Assembly (NCBI GenBank): GCA_051294375.1
Contig: CM119263.1
Span: 18,810,628-18,874,627, forward strand
Length of the DNA: 64,000 nt
From: Paraspadella gotoi
Taxonomy: Eukaryota; Chaetognatha
Direction: 5' to 3'
Part shown: in pieces, positions 24,294-36,599 of the stretch
Layout of the letters: every line of letters begins with the position of its first letter
How positions within the stretch are numbered: position 1 is the stretch's first letter
Translations under genes and position numbers: made by a program
Notes under the pieces: model-generated
What the model was told of the DNA's origin: nothing
Seen by the model: only the letters and a program-made list of their open reading frames with translations
Databases searched by the model: none

Positions 24294-24552
24294 GCAACGG
24301 GAGGATAGCCTGTGAATACCGGGGGGGCGGGTATCTCACAAACTGGCGTAGGGGCTGCGGACCCTCAGTGACCGCCTCCTGTCACTGCATGTTTATACCG
24401 CACCGTCACATTTAAGCCAGAACCGGGATACCGCAGGGATTGAACCCGGGACGCACGATGGAATGAGATGATTTAGCCTGCTCAGCCATTGAGACGAGGC
24501 TGAGGACGGACAGCAGTGAGGCAGCTTTAAAGTCTTGCTGCCACAAAAGAAC
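24294..24552 (-). mobile_element. tRNA-derived SINE-like element, second unit in copy C
   Basis: Second direct copy of the unit, with intact A box (TGGCTGAGCAGG) and B box (GGGTTCAATCCC). Its right flank (cacaaaagaacagcttttcc) is the one that follows the single unit of copy B. Confidence 0.6.
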
Positions 24553-24965
24553 AGCTTTTCCTTTCTCCACTACAAACACCGATTGGTATCTATCACAAAT
24601 AAATGAATCGCTCGCAATATTTTAAAAAAAAAAGTTTCGTCTCCCATTAAAAATTCTGAACGTGATTTTAAGTCTCGCCCGCCCGAGAAAAAGACGCCAT
24701 ATGAGGTCAAGAATACGCGAGGCGATCAGTGGCCCCGCGTTGAGGTCCTGGCGGGAAATTCCTTTTCCCTCCCCCCAAACATTCTCCGCCCCTTAACGCT
24801 ATTCTTTCCATTTTTTTTTTCGAGGCGACGGGTTATGAAGCCATATTTTTCACTCCTCCGCCCTTTTTCTCCTTTTTTTCTTAGCCTTTAGAGAGCTTTT
24901 CCTTTTTTTACCCACCGCTTCCTTTCAACAGTTCCTTTTTCTTTTTTTTTTTATGAAGGCAAGGT

Positions 24966-24978
24966 GGCCGCCATCTTG
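24966..24978 (-). promoter_or_regulatory. YY1-like motif in copy C
   Basis: Minus-strand CAAGATGGCGGCC, identical to the motif at 17,071-17,083 in copy B although the surrounding tracts have drifted. Confidence 0.35.
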
Positions 24979-25314
24979 TTTTCATCGCTTCAAATCGCTT
25001 TAATGCGCTGAAAAAAAATGGCAACGCTCGGGCGTTCGACCCTCGCCCCAATTTTCGACGCCAAATTTCGTGGTTTGAGAGAGCTGCGTTGATGAAGTTT
25101 AATATGATTTTTTATAACTGTTGGCACCACGAAAATTAATATGAATAAACTTTTTTCCTCATTAAACGTTACATTTCTACTTCTAACAATTTTGATTGTA
25201 CAAAATTTTCCCATGAGCCAGTCATATCGAATCGCACTCGATCCCACATTGTCTTCCGCCTCCACCGGCCAATCAAAGTCCTATTCTCCGCGACCCGTGA
25301 AACTAAACCATCTC

Positions 25315-25335
25315 TCCCTCTCTCTCTCTCTCTCT

Positions 25336-25402
<67 letters not shown>

Positions 25403-25405
25403 TCT
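25315..25405. repeat. (CT)n microsatellite
   Basis: About 90 bases of CT repeat with a few cgct and catct interruptions. Confidence 0.9.
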
Positions 25406-25560
25406 CTCCCATGGAATTCTGAATACACAAAATCCTCCCTGTGTCGAACCAGGAAAAAAAAAGTTAGGGAGGCATAAAAGGTTTTATGCCGTTCGTTTAT
25501 CCTTTGGCCGCCAGTTAACGCCGGCGCAAATTTGCAATTTTCGGGCAAATATTTGAGAGC

Positions 25561-25698
25561 TGGCGGCTGGCGGCTGGCGGCTGGCGGCTGGCGGCTGGCG
25601 GCTGGCGGCTGGCGGCTGGCGGCTGGCGGCTGGCGGCTGGCGGCTGGCGGCTGGCGGCTGGCGGCTGGCGGCTGGCGGCTGGCGGCTGGCGGCTGGCG
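25561..25698. repeat. Heptamer array (TGGCGGC)n
   Basis: About 19-20 near-perfect copies of a 7-base unit. All three forward frames read it as a repeating seven-residue peptide (RLAAGGW on the plus strand), so open frames across it are an artefact of the repeat. Confidence 0.95.
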
Positions 25699-26177
25699 CT
25701 TAGGACCAGACGCGACAATGACGGTGAGAGAGTGCGACTACGTGAGGGAAACCGTTACGAGTCGATTATTTTTTCTTAAGAAGGGAAAAAGTCTATCGGA
25801 ATATCGAGAGATGAATGTTGATACGTGTCGAAAAAAAGAAATTGAACTAAGGATCCCTGAGAGCCGAAGAAAGAAATGGTTCGTGAATTGACATGTGATT
25901 CCTCACTTCGAAATTAAGGCTGATGCATCGCGGACTGTTACAGATATCAGAACAAAAAGTTCATCTGGCTCGAAAAGAGTTGAATATCAATTTTTACAAT
26001 GTTTTACTAACTTTTTTCTAATGTTCAGTGACAAAGAGAATCCAATGGTTTTTTTTCTGATTTCGTGGACCCCGATGTGTATCTGTGCAATGCCCGACTA
26101 CATATCGTTATAAATTTTTCTTTTCCTTTTACCTTCCGTTTTGCAGTTTTGAAAAAATGAGGAAAACAACGTGAGGA

Positions 26178-26178
26178 G

Positions 26179-26213
<35 letters not shown>

Positions 26214-26226
26214 TGATGATGATGAC
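26178..26226. repeat. (GAC)n/(GAT)n tract
   Basis: Trinucleotide repeat of about 48 bases that changes from GAC to GAT units. Similar GAT-rich stretches occur at about 26,925-26,945 and 27,090-27,120. Confidence 0.85.
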
Positions 26227-26328
26227 AGATTTTTCTCTTTCTTCGCCTTCGGGTCGCTAGTGCTGCTTCGAAACGAGAGGGGAACATGTTTTTCCATTTA
26301 TGGAGGGCCAAGTGACCGGGAAATTCTC

Positions 26329-26329
26329 C

Positions 26330-26375
<46 letters not shown>
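26329..26375. repeat. (CT)n microsatellite
   Basis: Pure CT run of about 45 bases in a pyrimidine-rich stretch. Confidence 0.9.
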
Positions 26376-26377
<2 letters not shown>

Positions 26378-27535
26378 ATTTTCCCTCCCTCTTTTGCTCC
26401 CCTAGTTATTTTTATATTTTTCCCCTTCGCATATATTTTTTCCCATTTTCTCCTCTCCTTTTTCACGATACAGAGAAAAGAATTCTTTCTTTTTTTTTTT
26501 GAGAAAAAGAATAATATTTTTTTCTGTTTTCCAATCTTGTTATGTAGTAATATTGGCAAAACTTGTTTTTTTTACAAGTAACTACTTAAACGTTAAAAAT
26601 GACAGTCACGAGTTTTAATACATCTAATGTGTGGTTCATGTTATTTATTTATTTCTGTAGAGAAACGAGGTCGTGATCGTCAAAGCAATCGTAGTTTCTT
26701 CTTCTCTCGCTACTGTTTGTTTTGTCGCTGTTGATTGCCACGTTTCCAAGACTTTTTTTTTCCCTTTAATTCTTTCTCTCCTTCTTCCTCTTTTTCTTTT
26801 TCTATTCTTCTTCCTTCTTTTATATACGTCTTCTTCTCATTCTTCTTCCTCTCTTTGATCTTTTGCTGTGATGATGTTTTGCGACTGTAGTGGTTATGAG
26901 GGGCGATAACCACACGGACACATAATGACGATGATGATGATGATGAAAATGGAGATTATGGACCGACTATTGCTGCTGTTCCGGTTGACACTCGGAATGT
27001 AGCGGATATATTGACGTTTATCAAAGTAATTTGACGAAACATGTTGACGATGTCAAGCTTTTTTTTATCGATTGATGATGGTTAGAAAACCGAGGATGAT
27101 GACGACCACGATGATGACGATAACAATATGTCTCTGACTCCGTTTTCAATCTTTATCCATATTCGCCCGTCGCTGGGGATTGAAACCCAGATTCGCCGAA
27201 GCAAAAAAATGAAATTTAGAAAAAAAAACTTCGATTTCATATTCAAAAGACAACTTTTTAAAGATTTTTTCCATTTACTTTTTTTTAGTCGCCTGATGTT
27301 TTTTTAGACGAGGGAGAGTTGGGCGCGAAAAATAGGGAGAGACCGGACAGCGGAGAGGGAAGGAATGAGAAAGAGGAAAGAAGTAAGGTAGGGTGAGGCG
27401 CAAAGGAGGAAAAGAGGAGTGGGTAAGGGCTCAGCTGTTTATGGTGAGTTTGGAAATAGGCTGTGATGGGATAGAGAAGAAAGGGGAAGAAGGGAGATGA
27501 GAAAGAATTTTGAAAGAGGCGTGGGAATCTAAAAA

Positions 27536-27657
<122 letters not shown>

Positions 27658-27784
27658 TCGCGTCCCAGAGTAAATGGAATGAAAAGTTGAAAAGAGTGAC
27701 ATGATCGAACCATTTCTCCTCCTTTCTAAAAAAAAAATTCTCTTTTCAATTTTTTCATTTTATTTTTTTTCCCAGAGTAGATAT

Positions 27785-27915
27785 TTTTTTTTCTCTTTCT
27801 TTCTTTCTTTCTTTCTTTCTNNNNNNNNNNNNNNNNNNNNNNNNTTCTTTCTTTCTTTCTTTCTTTCTCTTTTTCTTTCTTTCTCTCTTCCTTTCTTTCT
27901 TTCTTTCTTTTTTTT
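27785..27915. repeat. (CTTT)n microsatellite with internal gap
   Basis: TTTC repeats on both sides of a 24-N gap at 27,821-27,844. The gap lies inside the repeat, so its length is unknown. Confidence 0.95.
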
Positions 27916-27997
27916 TCATTTTTCTTTCATACTCTGACGACAATTATTGACAAAAGCGACTCCAACCATTAAAATAGAAAAACGCCCGCGTTCGCGA

Positions 27998-28207
27998 ATG
28001 ACCCCAACGCTTCTCTCCGACGCACGCGACGTCGAGAGAGAGATTCCCAGTTTCGCGTCGCCAAACTCGCGCGGGTTTTTCTCAGGAGATTCCCCGCGAT
28101 TCGCCGCCGAGCAACGAAAAACTCATTTGCATATTCCGGTCTCGGGAAAATCGGTTCTCTTCGTCGATTTGGAAGCCGCTGGGTTTTTTCCCCTCCTGTT
28201 GTGGTGG
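27998..28207 (+). CDS. Possible first coding exon, unknown protein
   Basis: An ATG at 27,998 (an in-frame ATG also lies at 27,947) opens 70 codons that end exactly before a strong donor, GTGAGT at 28,208. The segment is GC-richer than its flanks. The peptide starts MTPTLLSDARDVEREIPSF and ends with SGKSVLFVDLEAAGF followed by PLLLWW, giving a hydrophobic C-terminal part. The opposite strand is also open but is a low-complexity Ser-rich reading. The frame would reach a stop at 28,231 without splicing. No family is recognised. Confidence 0.25.
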
Positions 28208-28417
28208 GTGAGTGAGAATGACACGTTGTGAAGGCGTGGGCGGAGTGGTGGAGGCGGCTGCTCTCTGTCGAGGGAGAGGGTGGATTGAGTAAGAGGAGGA
28301 GGAGGAGGAGGAGGAGGAGGAAGAGGATGAGAAATTCGGGGAGATAATAAAACTTTTTTCGCCCACGTCTCCTCGCGGGACAGAATGTCATCTTCCGGGG
28401 AGAAAAAAATAAAATTT

Positions 28418-28438
28418 AGAGAGAGAGAGAGAAGAGAG

Positions 28439-28482
<44 letters not shown>

Positions 28483-28506
28483 AGAGAGACGAGGAGAGAA
28501 GAGAGA
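28418..28506. repeat. (GA)n microsatellite
   Basis: GA repeat with gaag/gagg breaks. A (GAG)n run lies just before it at about 28,283-28,322. Confidence 0.9.
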
Positions 28507-29217
28507 GAAGATTGAATTAAATTGAAAATATAATTTTGGAGCTTTAGGGCCGCTTTTAAGAGAGAGAGAGAGTAGAAAAAAAAGAGTAAAAATCTGCCTC
28601 TCTGACTTACTAAAATTAACCGCTTCGTAGATTTATTAAGCATAATTATTAAGCGGGAGCAATAATTTTGCATGTTATGTGTATGATCGAAAAAAAATTG
28701 TACATTTAATTTTAAAGTTTCAAATTACAACTGCTGGGTTGTTATTTTCAACAACAAAGAGGTAATTACCTCAACATATTTTTTAAATATATGGTGAGAT
28801 TCGGAATGAATACGGTCACCTCGAGATTCGCAACGGAGCGGGTTACGCGGGATTGGGATTCGTAACAAAAGAGACTCTAAATCACGTGAGACGTCGCGCG
28901 TGATCCGTAATGACGAGAGACGTGAATCTACGCTCGGTGGAGAAGAGAATAATGGTAAATGGGAAGTGGTGGATGGAGAGGAGAGGTGGGGAAATGGTAA
29001 TGTCAAGAAAAGACAGATTGGAGAAGGTCAGGGATTAGAAATGAGGCCGTCAAAAGAAAGCGGAACTGACATGAATTCCAAAATCAGGTAAAAGGCGATT
29101 CAAGCAATCCAAAACAGATTTACAATAATACCTCATCCATCAAAATCAAAATCAAAATCGAACCAAGGACAAACGAACGCTCAAAGCAAAAAACAAAAAA
29201 AAATGGCGAACAGCAGA

Positions 29218-29266
29218 CGAACATAAAGCGAACAAAAAGCGAACAAAAAGCGAACAAAAAGCGAAC
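29218..29266. repeat. Short tandem repeat AAAAAGCGAAC (left arm)
   Basis: About four copies of an 11-12 base unit. Its inverted partner at 48,066-48,125 starts just after a GTGAGT donor, so it would lie inside an intron. Confidence 0.8.
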
Positions 29267-30913
29267 TCACCCTCAACGACGGCGAATCCGAAGAGATGAA
29301 ACATCAAAGTCGCCGCCAAAATCCACGGGTCGACTTTACTTGGCTTCTCGAGCTCGTTTCTCCGCGAACGACGACATCCGCCGCTCCTGTAATCCACGCG
29401 CTCGCTGCTCCGTAATTCTAGCTCGTCCGCTACTATAATCTATTAATCTTCCGTAACTACTTCGAGTTTCGTGGCGAAAGTCCCGGACAACATTTTGTTC
29501 GTTATCGTCGTCGTCGATGGGTTTAACGAACGCGCCCGCCTTTCGAGTCCCCGGCGCCCTTGACCTTTTCGGGGCGCCCCTTCGCCACGGCGCTACCCTC
29601 GTTCGGGCGCCGGGGTTGAGGGCGGCGCGCCTTAAAAAGATCGGCGTCGTTTTCTTTCCTTGAAAAGAATTCAAAGCTTTTGCTTCGAGTTCGGCGTCGT
29701 TTTTAGCCTCCCGCCGCTGCTGCTGCTGCAATGCAGACCGCTGCTGTCAGTCCCGTCGCCGCGACCGACCCGATATTTTTCGTCTTTGATGCCACAGTCG
29801 AATTGGATTTCGTAGCTGCATTTCCAGAGGGGATTGCATTCCTCGTTGTCGTCATCGTTCGCAGACCTTGATGTTTTATAGATTTCAACTGCGATTTCCA
29901 TTATGGCGGAGAGATGCGGCGGTCTGCAGCAGCGATGATTTACTGCCGCATCCGCGCGAGTCCACGATGACGAAGTTGTTTTCTCTGCGTCATAGTCGTC
30001 GTCGTCATCGTCGCTTATTTTCCCGATTTTCTTTTTCTTTCTTTCCCAAAAAACTCAATTTTCCATTTCGGTCCTAAATTTCCGCAGACGCTGTCGTCTC
30101 GTCGTCGTCGTCGTTGTCATGTTCGTCGTCCGTCTCCATCGTCGTCTCCCGCCTCTTTCTTTCTCATTGCCACGACGCGTGACTCTTTCGCTATTACGAT
30201 ACCGTGACGCGTGGCGTGTCGCGTCATGTGTATCGTCACGTGACTCGGCATTATATTTTCCTTTCGAGGTCGTTGTAAGCGTGAACTCCATTCGCGCCTT
30301 TTATTGGATTTCCTAGCGTCGGCTCCGTCGTCGTCGTCGTCGTCGTCGTCCGGCGTCCTCGCCTGGCGTCGTCTTGGAGGATATTGGACAAAGTTTCGGA
30401 GGGACCGGCGTTGACAGCTCCGGGATATTGACTCTTCGCTTTTGACGTCGTCTTCAGCGTCGACCGATCGTCTTCGTCGTCGTCGTTCGCAGCCTTCCTT
30501 TTGTTTACGGCGTCTAAACAATTTTCCTTTTCTGCCACGAGAGTCACTGCAATCTCGAAAAAGTCGGCGCCACCGACCGATCAGCGGCGAACGTCTCGCG
30601 CGCTTAGAGTCGCGACGCTTCTTCCGGTTCCTCCTTCCTTTTCCTCTCATCTTCTTCTTCTTCTCCTCCTCCTCCCTTCTTCCTCCCTCCCGACCCCTCG
30701 TCTCGCCTCGTTTAGGACTTTCAAAGCCAGATGGCGTAGAGCGCCAACCGCGGCGTCGTTGGCGCCGGAAGCCGGAACGAGACGGCGTCGCGTTGTCGCG
30801 CCGCCATGTGACAAATTAATCTTTCTCTGGATCATCCGATGGTATTTTGGCGGCGGAGATATGATTTATTCGCTCGTCGGCCACGCCTCTTTCAGCGAGG
30901 GGAAGAGGGGGTC

Positions 30914-30914
30914 T

Positions 30915-30952
<38 letters not shown>

Positions 30953-30965
30953 TTTATCGTCGTCG
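30914..30965. repeat. (CGT)n tract, left arm
   Basis: Long CGT run. The right-arm partner (about 46,340-46,385) is shorter and interrupted by AAAGAC, so copy number differs between arms. Confidence 0.85.
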
Positions 30966-31335
30966 TCTTCTCGCCATTTCGACGCGCCTTCCATCAGGTC
31001 GTTTTTATGGTCGTCCTCGTTTTTATTCGTCTTTCTTCGTGGTTTACTTCTTCTCCTCTTTCGTCGCTTTAAATCCATTGTAATCCGTACTTTTTTCGTC
31101 TTTCAATCGTCGTCGTCGTCGTCGTCGTTATCGTACGACGAAGATTCCTGCGGATTAAAGACGTTTGGGCGACGCGATTCCGGGTTTATGCGTTCGATCG
31201 ATGTCGTTTTCGTCGTCCTCTTTCGTCGACCGGATTGGATTTCATTTCCTGTCTTCGGGCGAAGTTCGGCGCCATTTTGACCGAAGGACGCGCGGCAGGG
31301 CGCGCGCGTTCAGAGGCGCGCATCGGCGGGCGCGC

Positions 31336-31397
31336 CCCCCCCCCCGCCCCCCCCCCCCCCCCCCCCCCCCACCCCCCCCCCCCCCCCCCCCCCCCCG
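31336..31397. repeat. Poly-C tract of about 60 bases
   Basis: A nearly pure run of C, interrupted by single G and A bases, lies within GC-rich DNA. The matching place in the right arm (about 45,968-46,025) has instead mixed gccgcgcgccccgcc-type sequence of similar length. It looks like a consensus collapse or homopolymer error, though a true expansion is possible. Confidence 0.85.
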
Positions 31398-31649
31398 CAG
31401 TGGCGCTCAAGGTGGGCTTGTTAGGGTTGGAAAACTTTGCGCGAAAGAGTCACGAGAAATGTTAAAACGGACGGATCGCGGAGAGAAGTTGAGGGGAGAT
31501 GGATAAAAAAACCGGAAAATGAGGAGGAAGGGGAAAAGAGCTTGAGAGCGTAGTGGCAGAGGAGGAGGGAGTTGAGAGAGGAAGGGGAAGAGAACGAGAA
31601 GCGATCGACGAGGACGGATTCGGCGGAAATTACGCGTCGTGTCGAAAGG

Positions 31650-31800
31650 AAATTAGAGAACCGGGCGGGCGAAATCCGGACGCTGGGGCGGCGAATATCC
31701 TGCGGGCGAGCGGGCGTAGATCAAAATGGGATCGGCGAAGGTGTTAAACTGGAGAGGCGAAGATCCAAATGGGCGGCGGCGAAGATACGATTGGTCGTGG
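31650..31800. repeat. Degenerate ~28-bp minisatellite, left arm
   Basis: Repeats of a cggcgaagat-type core spaced 25-30 bases apart. The inverted partner lies at about 45,570-45,710. Confidence 0.6.
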
Positions 31801-33917
31801 CTGAAGGTTTATGGAGGAGCGGCCGAAAAACCCGATAGGCAAACGACGACGAAAATCCTTAGTAAAAAGAGGAGAAATTCTCTCCGACGAAAACGCAGGG
31901 GCGTCGATCCTCGGTCGCTGGAGCGGCGCGCGAATTTCTCGCGTCGATGGAGCGGCGGATCGCGCCAAGGAAATTAAACGGCGCTCCGCGGTCGAAGGGA
32001 ATCGAGTCGGCGAAAATCCGGCGGCGACGCCGTCTGTTTATTTCGCTTCTTCCTTTGTTTTCTCGCGGCGTCGATTTACGGCGCCGCCTCGTCGGACCGA
32101 CGCCGATCAGCGACGCCGACGCCGCCCTTCGGCGACGATCGAGAAAAGATAAACCCGGGCGCCGAAATCTTCTCGGCGAAGATAAACCGGCTTTTTTTCG
32201 GGAGATAAAAGGGAGACGGCGTCGGCGAATCGACGGAAATAAACATTTCGTCGATGACGCGGTAGGAGAAACGACGACGATGACGTGGACGACGCCAACG
32301 ACGCCAACGATTCAAACGTCGTTCGTCCTCCACGCTGATTACGGTGACATTCGTTCGCCCCTTTCGTGACTGGAATGCGCGCGAGGGAAAGCGGCGCACG
32401 TCGGCTCCCGTCGCGTCGCCGCGGGCGTGAGCGGCGCTGGTCGCCGGTTCATTACTGCGTGAGTTTTAACGTCGTCAATTCGAATTTGTCGCCGTCCTCG
32501 CTGGGAGCGGTTTTTCACGCGCGCCACGCTCGCGTTCGCATTTCGACGAGATCGGAAAAGGAAATTGTTTTCGTCGCGGTTCGTCTCCGGAAATGCGGCG
32601 ATCGTCGCTGGCGAATGATTCTGCCTTCATCCGTTCTCGCTGACGTCATTCCGTTCATCGTTTCCAATTACATTTGGGTTTTTTCTGGTCGGAGGCGAAC
32701 GAATTCTCCTTCGTCGACATTTCTTAACTTCCGCGTCGTCGTCGTCGTCGTTGTCGCGTCGTCGTCGATACAGTACATTCGCCTTCAGCAGGGGCGTCGT
32801 AAACTCCATTTCTGCTTGCATGGACATAGTTACTGTATTCGAATGGTGTGAGCGCTGACTTCGTCATTTTCCTCTCCTCTCCTCTTCTCTTCTTCCTCCT
32901 CCTCCTCCTCCTCCTTCCTCCTCCCCCCCACTCCACCCGCTCCCCTCCATTTCCTTTCGCATTCGTTTTTGTTGTTTTGCTCTTTTTATCGCGACCCTGG
33001 ATCGCGCGGCTTCCGCCGTCGAAGCCGCCCTGGAAACCGGAAGTAGGCGTGGCGGCGTTTCGGGGACGTGACGCCTGAGAAGCGCCGGTCGACGCCGCCG
33101 TAGCCGCTTCTCTTTTTTACGGAGGAAGTCGGTGACGGGGGACGAAGGGGAGAGGTTTTGGCGGGAAGAGGGGAAGGAGAAGAAAGGGCGAGAGGGAGGA
33201 AAATGGAGGAGGAAAGGAAGTAAAGGATGGGAGGAGAGAGGAAAAGGCTTGAGAAAAAGAGTAAAACGAAAGGCGACGAGACGATGACGCCGACGTAAAC
33301 GCCGCCACCGCTACGCCGCCGGGGGACGCCGCCGCCATTCCTCCACCGAGCGGGCGTCTCTCTCGGGAACGCTTTGTTTCCCAATGACGCCCGACGGGAT
33401 TGCGTTCCTTTCGCCGCCGCCGCTTTGTCCGCGCCGTCGCCCGCCGCCGCCGCCGTCGACACAGCGACGCTTCGTTTTCGTCACTCCACGGAACGAAAGC
33501 CTTCGTGGAGACGAGTCGGGAAAGCCGAGGTTGTTCTATTTTCGGATTCGAGGGAAATTTAAAGATTCGAATGGCAGAACCGAGATTCGGGGTCGTTGGC
33601 GCCGACGTCGTCGTTTTGAAGGTCGTCGTCGTCGTTCGTTTCGTTTTCTTTGTCTTTTTTCCTTAACGTTATCCAAATTACGTTGCGAAATTCCGCTCAG
33701 AACGATGACTGTTCAGGTTGATCGCGTACTCGCGTTCGTACTTTCAGTCACTTGCGTCGTTTTCCTTGTTCTGTTTTTGTTACGTCGTCGATCGAAATTG
33801 TTTTCAAGTTTTAGGTCGAATGAGCGATAAGGGGGAAACGCGGGAATGAAGCACAGAAGAATTTTTTTGATGGGCCTCCTTTTCGATTTCTTTGTTTGTT
33901 TCTTGTTCCTTTCGAAC

Positions 33918-33981
33918 AGAGAGAGAAGAGAGAGAGAGGGAGAGAGAAGAGAGAGGAGAGAGAGAGAGAGAGAAGAGAGAG
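33918..33981. repeat. (GA)n microsatellite, left arm
   Basis: Interrupted GA tract of about 63 bases. Its inverted partner at 43,370-43,464 is longer and purer. Confidence 0.9.
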
Positions 33982-34445
33982 TAAACCGCAGAGATGATCC
34001 TTATGGGACTTCAAATGATTCATGAAATATGATTGGACCGTAGGTGGAAGAATGACTTATTTTTATTACAGGATTTCGCTTTTTTTTTTTCTAAAAAGTT
34101 TTCTTTCTTTTGCCCTGCAATTTGAGTTTCTTATCCATTTCGATATCGAGTTTCCGAAATGGAGGAGAAGAGGAGGAAAACGGAGACAAATGTGGGAAAA
34201 AGAACTGAGGGCTGATATGTTGAGAGAAGTGTAGATATGCGTATTAAGACAGATATGAGATTTAATTGAGGCAAGGTGTACAAAACTTAGCAAGATATGT
34301 TTCGAAGTTTCAGTAAATCTCGATGGCGATGACTTTTTTTTTTAATTTAAAAAAAAGCGCGGATATGTTAATTATTATTTTTTCTTTTACGAAAAACCTA
34401 GAAAATGAAAAGGAGAGAAGAAAATGAATTAGGTTACACCAAAAT

Positions 34446-34506
34446 CTCTCTTCTCTCTTCTCTTCTCTCTCTCTCTTCTCTCTCTCTCGCTTCTCTCTCT
34501 CTCTCT

Positions 34507-34540
<34 letters not shown>
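34446..34540. repeat. (CT)n microsatellite, left arm
   Basis: CT tract paired with the GA tract at 42,818-42,895 of the right arm. Confidence 0.9.
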
Positions 34541-34544
<4 letters not shown>

Positions 34545-34639
34545 TTTCGCTCGTTTCCTTCCATCCTCTCTCTTCTTCCCGGTTTTTCCGATATTCTCCA
34601 CGAAAAAGTGTGTGACGAATATTTTTTTTTAGTTTGCCC

Positions 34640-35900
34640 CAAACGAAAAAAAAAGTTAAGAACTAACTGGCAAACCTCGGCAGAGAATCTGCTTAAATGT
34701 CCAAGTCTTTCTCTTTTTTCTCTTTAAAAAAAAAGTTTAACTCAAACGTAATCAACGATAAGGAAATTTATTGTAATGCTAAATGACGCTATTCCACAAT
34801 CCACATTTTGAAAACTTAGATTATAGTAATAAGAGTAGTCAGGTAGGATGAGTAAAATGAGTCGCTGAAATTCAATCTAATGCCATCTACTCGATGGGGA
34901 ATTGCTTTGTGACGCTTCACCATACAAAGCAAAAGAGAGGGGAGGAGAAAATAAACGAAAAAAAGTATGTGAAGGAAAAAGGCAGCGAAGATGAGAATCG
35001 ATGAAGCGCCCGATGGGAGAACGTTGAAAAAAGAAGGAAGGTAAAATTCTGAGTTTAGAGAGAGGGGAAATGCGATGAGACAGGAAAATAAAATATGTGA
35101 AAGCAAAAAGAAGATAAAAGATAAAGAAGGATAAGGAATAATAAACCGCGTAAAGTGAAGTTTGTTGTAAAGAAAGAAGTGATGAAGAGAAAAAAGAAAG
35201 GATGAAAAGAAGAAAAAGAAAAAGACGCGAGGAAAGTGGCTGGCGTTGCCATGGAACGAAAGTTTCGCTTCGTCGACCGAAAAACAAGAAACAATTTTTT
35301 TTTCGGTTAACGAAAACTAAAATTTTTTTTTAAAACTTTGGAGATGATAAATTACTCCTCGCCACTTGATATGCTTAATTTTATCATAAAGATTTTTTTC
35401 TTATAAAAACAAAACCAATAGGCGGAAAATTCACACGACTTGTAATATTTTTTAAAAAATTCCCTTTTGTTAAAACATCTGTATTTAAAAAAAAAAAACT
35501 CGCTTAAAAGGGAGAAAAAAAAAGTCTGAGTGCAAACGAGTAAATAAGTCGTAGACGTGTTCCCTTTCAATTCTTTTCACTTTTTTTTTTTCTCCCTCCC
35601 AACGCAGGTGGCCAAACTCGCGCCCGCGCTCGCCAGTTAAGTAGGGAAAAAAAAACTCCCGCAGTATTCGACTTTCGCTTTTTTTACTGCGAAAAACGAT
35701 CGCTGAGGAAGAGAGTTGACGTGGAAGCAAGCGATGGAGCAAGCGGAGGAAGCAAGCGGAGGAAGAAATTTTACGGAGAATGTAGCAAGCTGTCGCCAGT
35801 TGGCGCCGATGTAGGATGAGAGAAGAAGCAATACGTTGATTATTTCGTAGTATAAATTTTAGACGCAGTCTCGTTCATCATTCTGTAATGTGTTCTGTGT
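34640..35900. other. AT-rich non-coding stretch, left arm
   Basis: Intron-like or intergenic sequence with A- and T-runs. The right-arm equivalent is partly lost in a 217-N gap. No exon signal is seen. Confidence 0.5.
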
Positions 35901-35969
35901 TGGAGCACGAGCGAGAACCTGTTGTACGGCATTGTGCTCCAGCGAAAGTTTATTTTATGGTTTTGGGAC

Positions 35970-36124
<155 letters not shown>

Positions 36125-36599
36125 TGAGAGAGGATGAAGACGATGCCGATTTCAAAATATTTGAGAAATCTTCATGATTAAGATGGTGGAAGGGAAGAAA
36201 GAGGAGGGAAGTCCGTATGAAGAAGGAAAGGGGGAGGAAAACGAGACGAAACGAGATGGGAGGAAAGGAAATATGAAAAAAATATTTTGAAAAGATTAAT
36301 CATATTAGTATATATATAACTTCCCGTGTGGCGTCAGCCACTAAGTCAGTGATCTAGGCTGAGAAATGTATATTTTTTAGCAATTTAAAAAAAAAAACAA
36401 ATGATGGGAAAGAAGTTTAAACCTTGAATGAAGTTAAATCTGTTAATACAAAATCATTAGAATCAAGGATCTAAGTAGTAACTTACCTTTCTTTCTTTTT
36501 TTCTTCCATTTTCCCCCTTTTCCTTGCTCTCCCCAATCAGCGCCATAGACAGTTCCCCTCACAAGGTGCGAATATTTTCTACGTCACCTTCCCTTTCAA

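Larger units (their letters stand above)
17397..25265 (+). repeat. Copy C of a direct repeat
   Basis: Matches 9,910-17,371 along its whole length. The offset is about 7,490 bases at the start and 7,900 at the end. Most of the change comes from an extra SINE-containing block at about 24,076-24,550. After 25,265 the sequence runs without a gap into unique DNA, so C looks like the complete version where B stops at Ns. Confidence 0.9.

Noticed and set aside
25532-25891. Long repetitive open frames through the TGGCGGC array (RLAAGGW repeats) on both strands
   Set aside because: A heptamer without stops is open in all frames. The flanks give no start or splice support.
27155-27190. tRNA-like string cgctggggattgaaacccagattcgcc
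   Set aside because: A B-box-like core is present but no A box lies at the right distance and no cloverleaf can be formed.
28283-28322. GAG repeat as a CRISPR-like or regulatory repeat
   Set aside because: Simple trinucleotide repeat without spacers. No CRISPR or cas-like features occur anywhere in the window.
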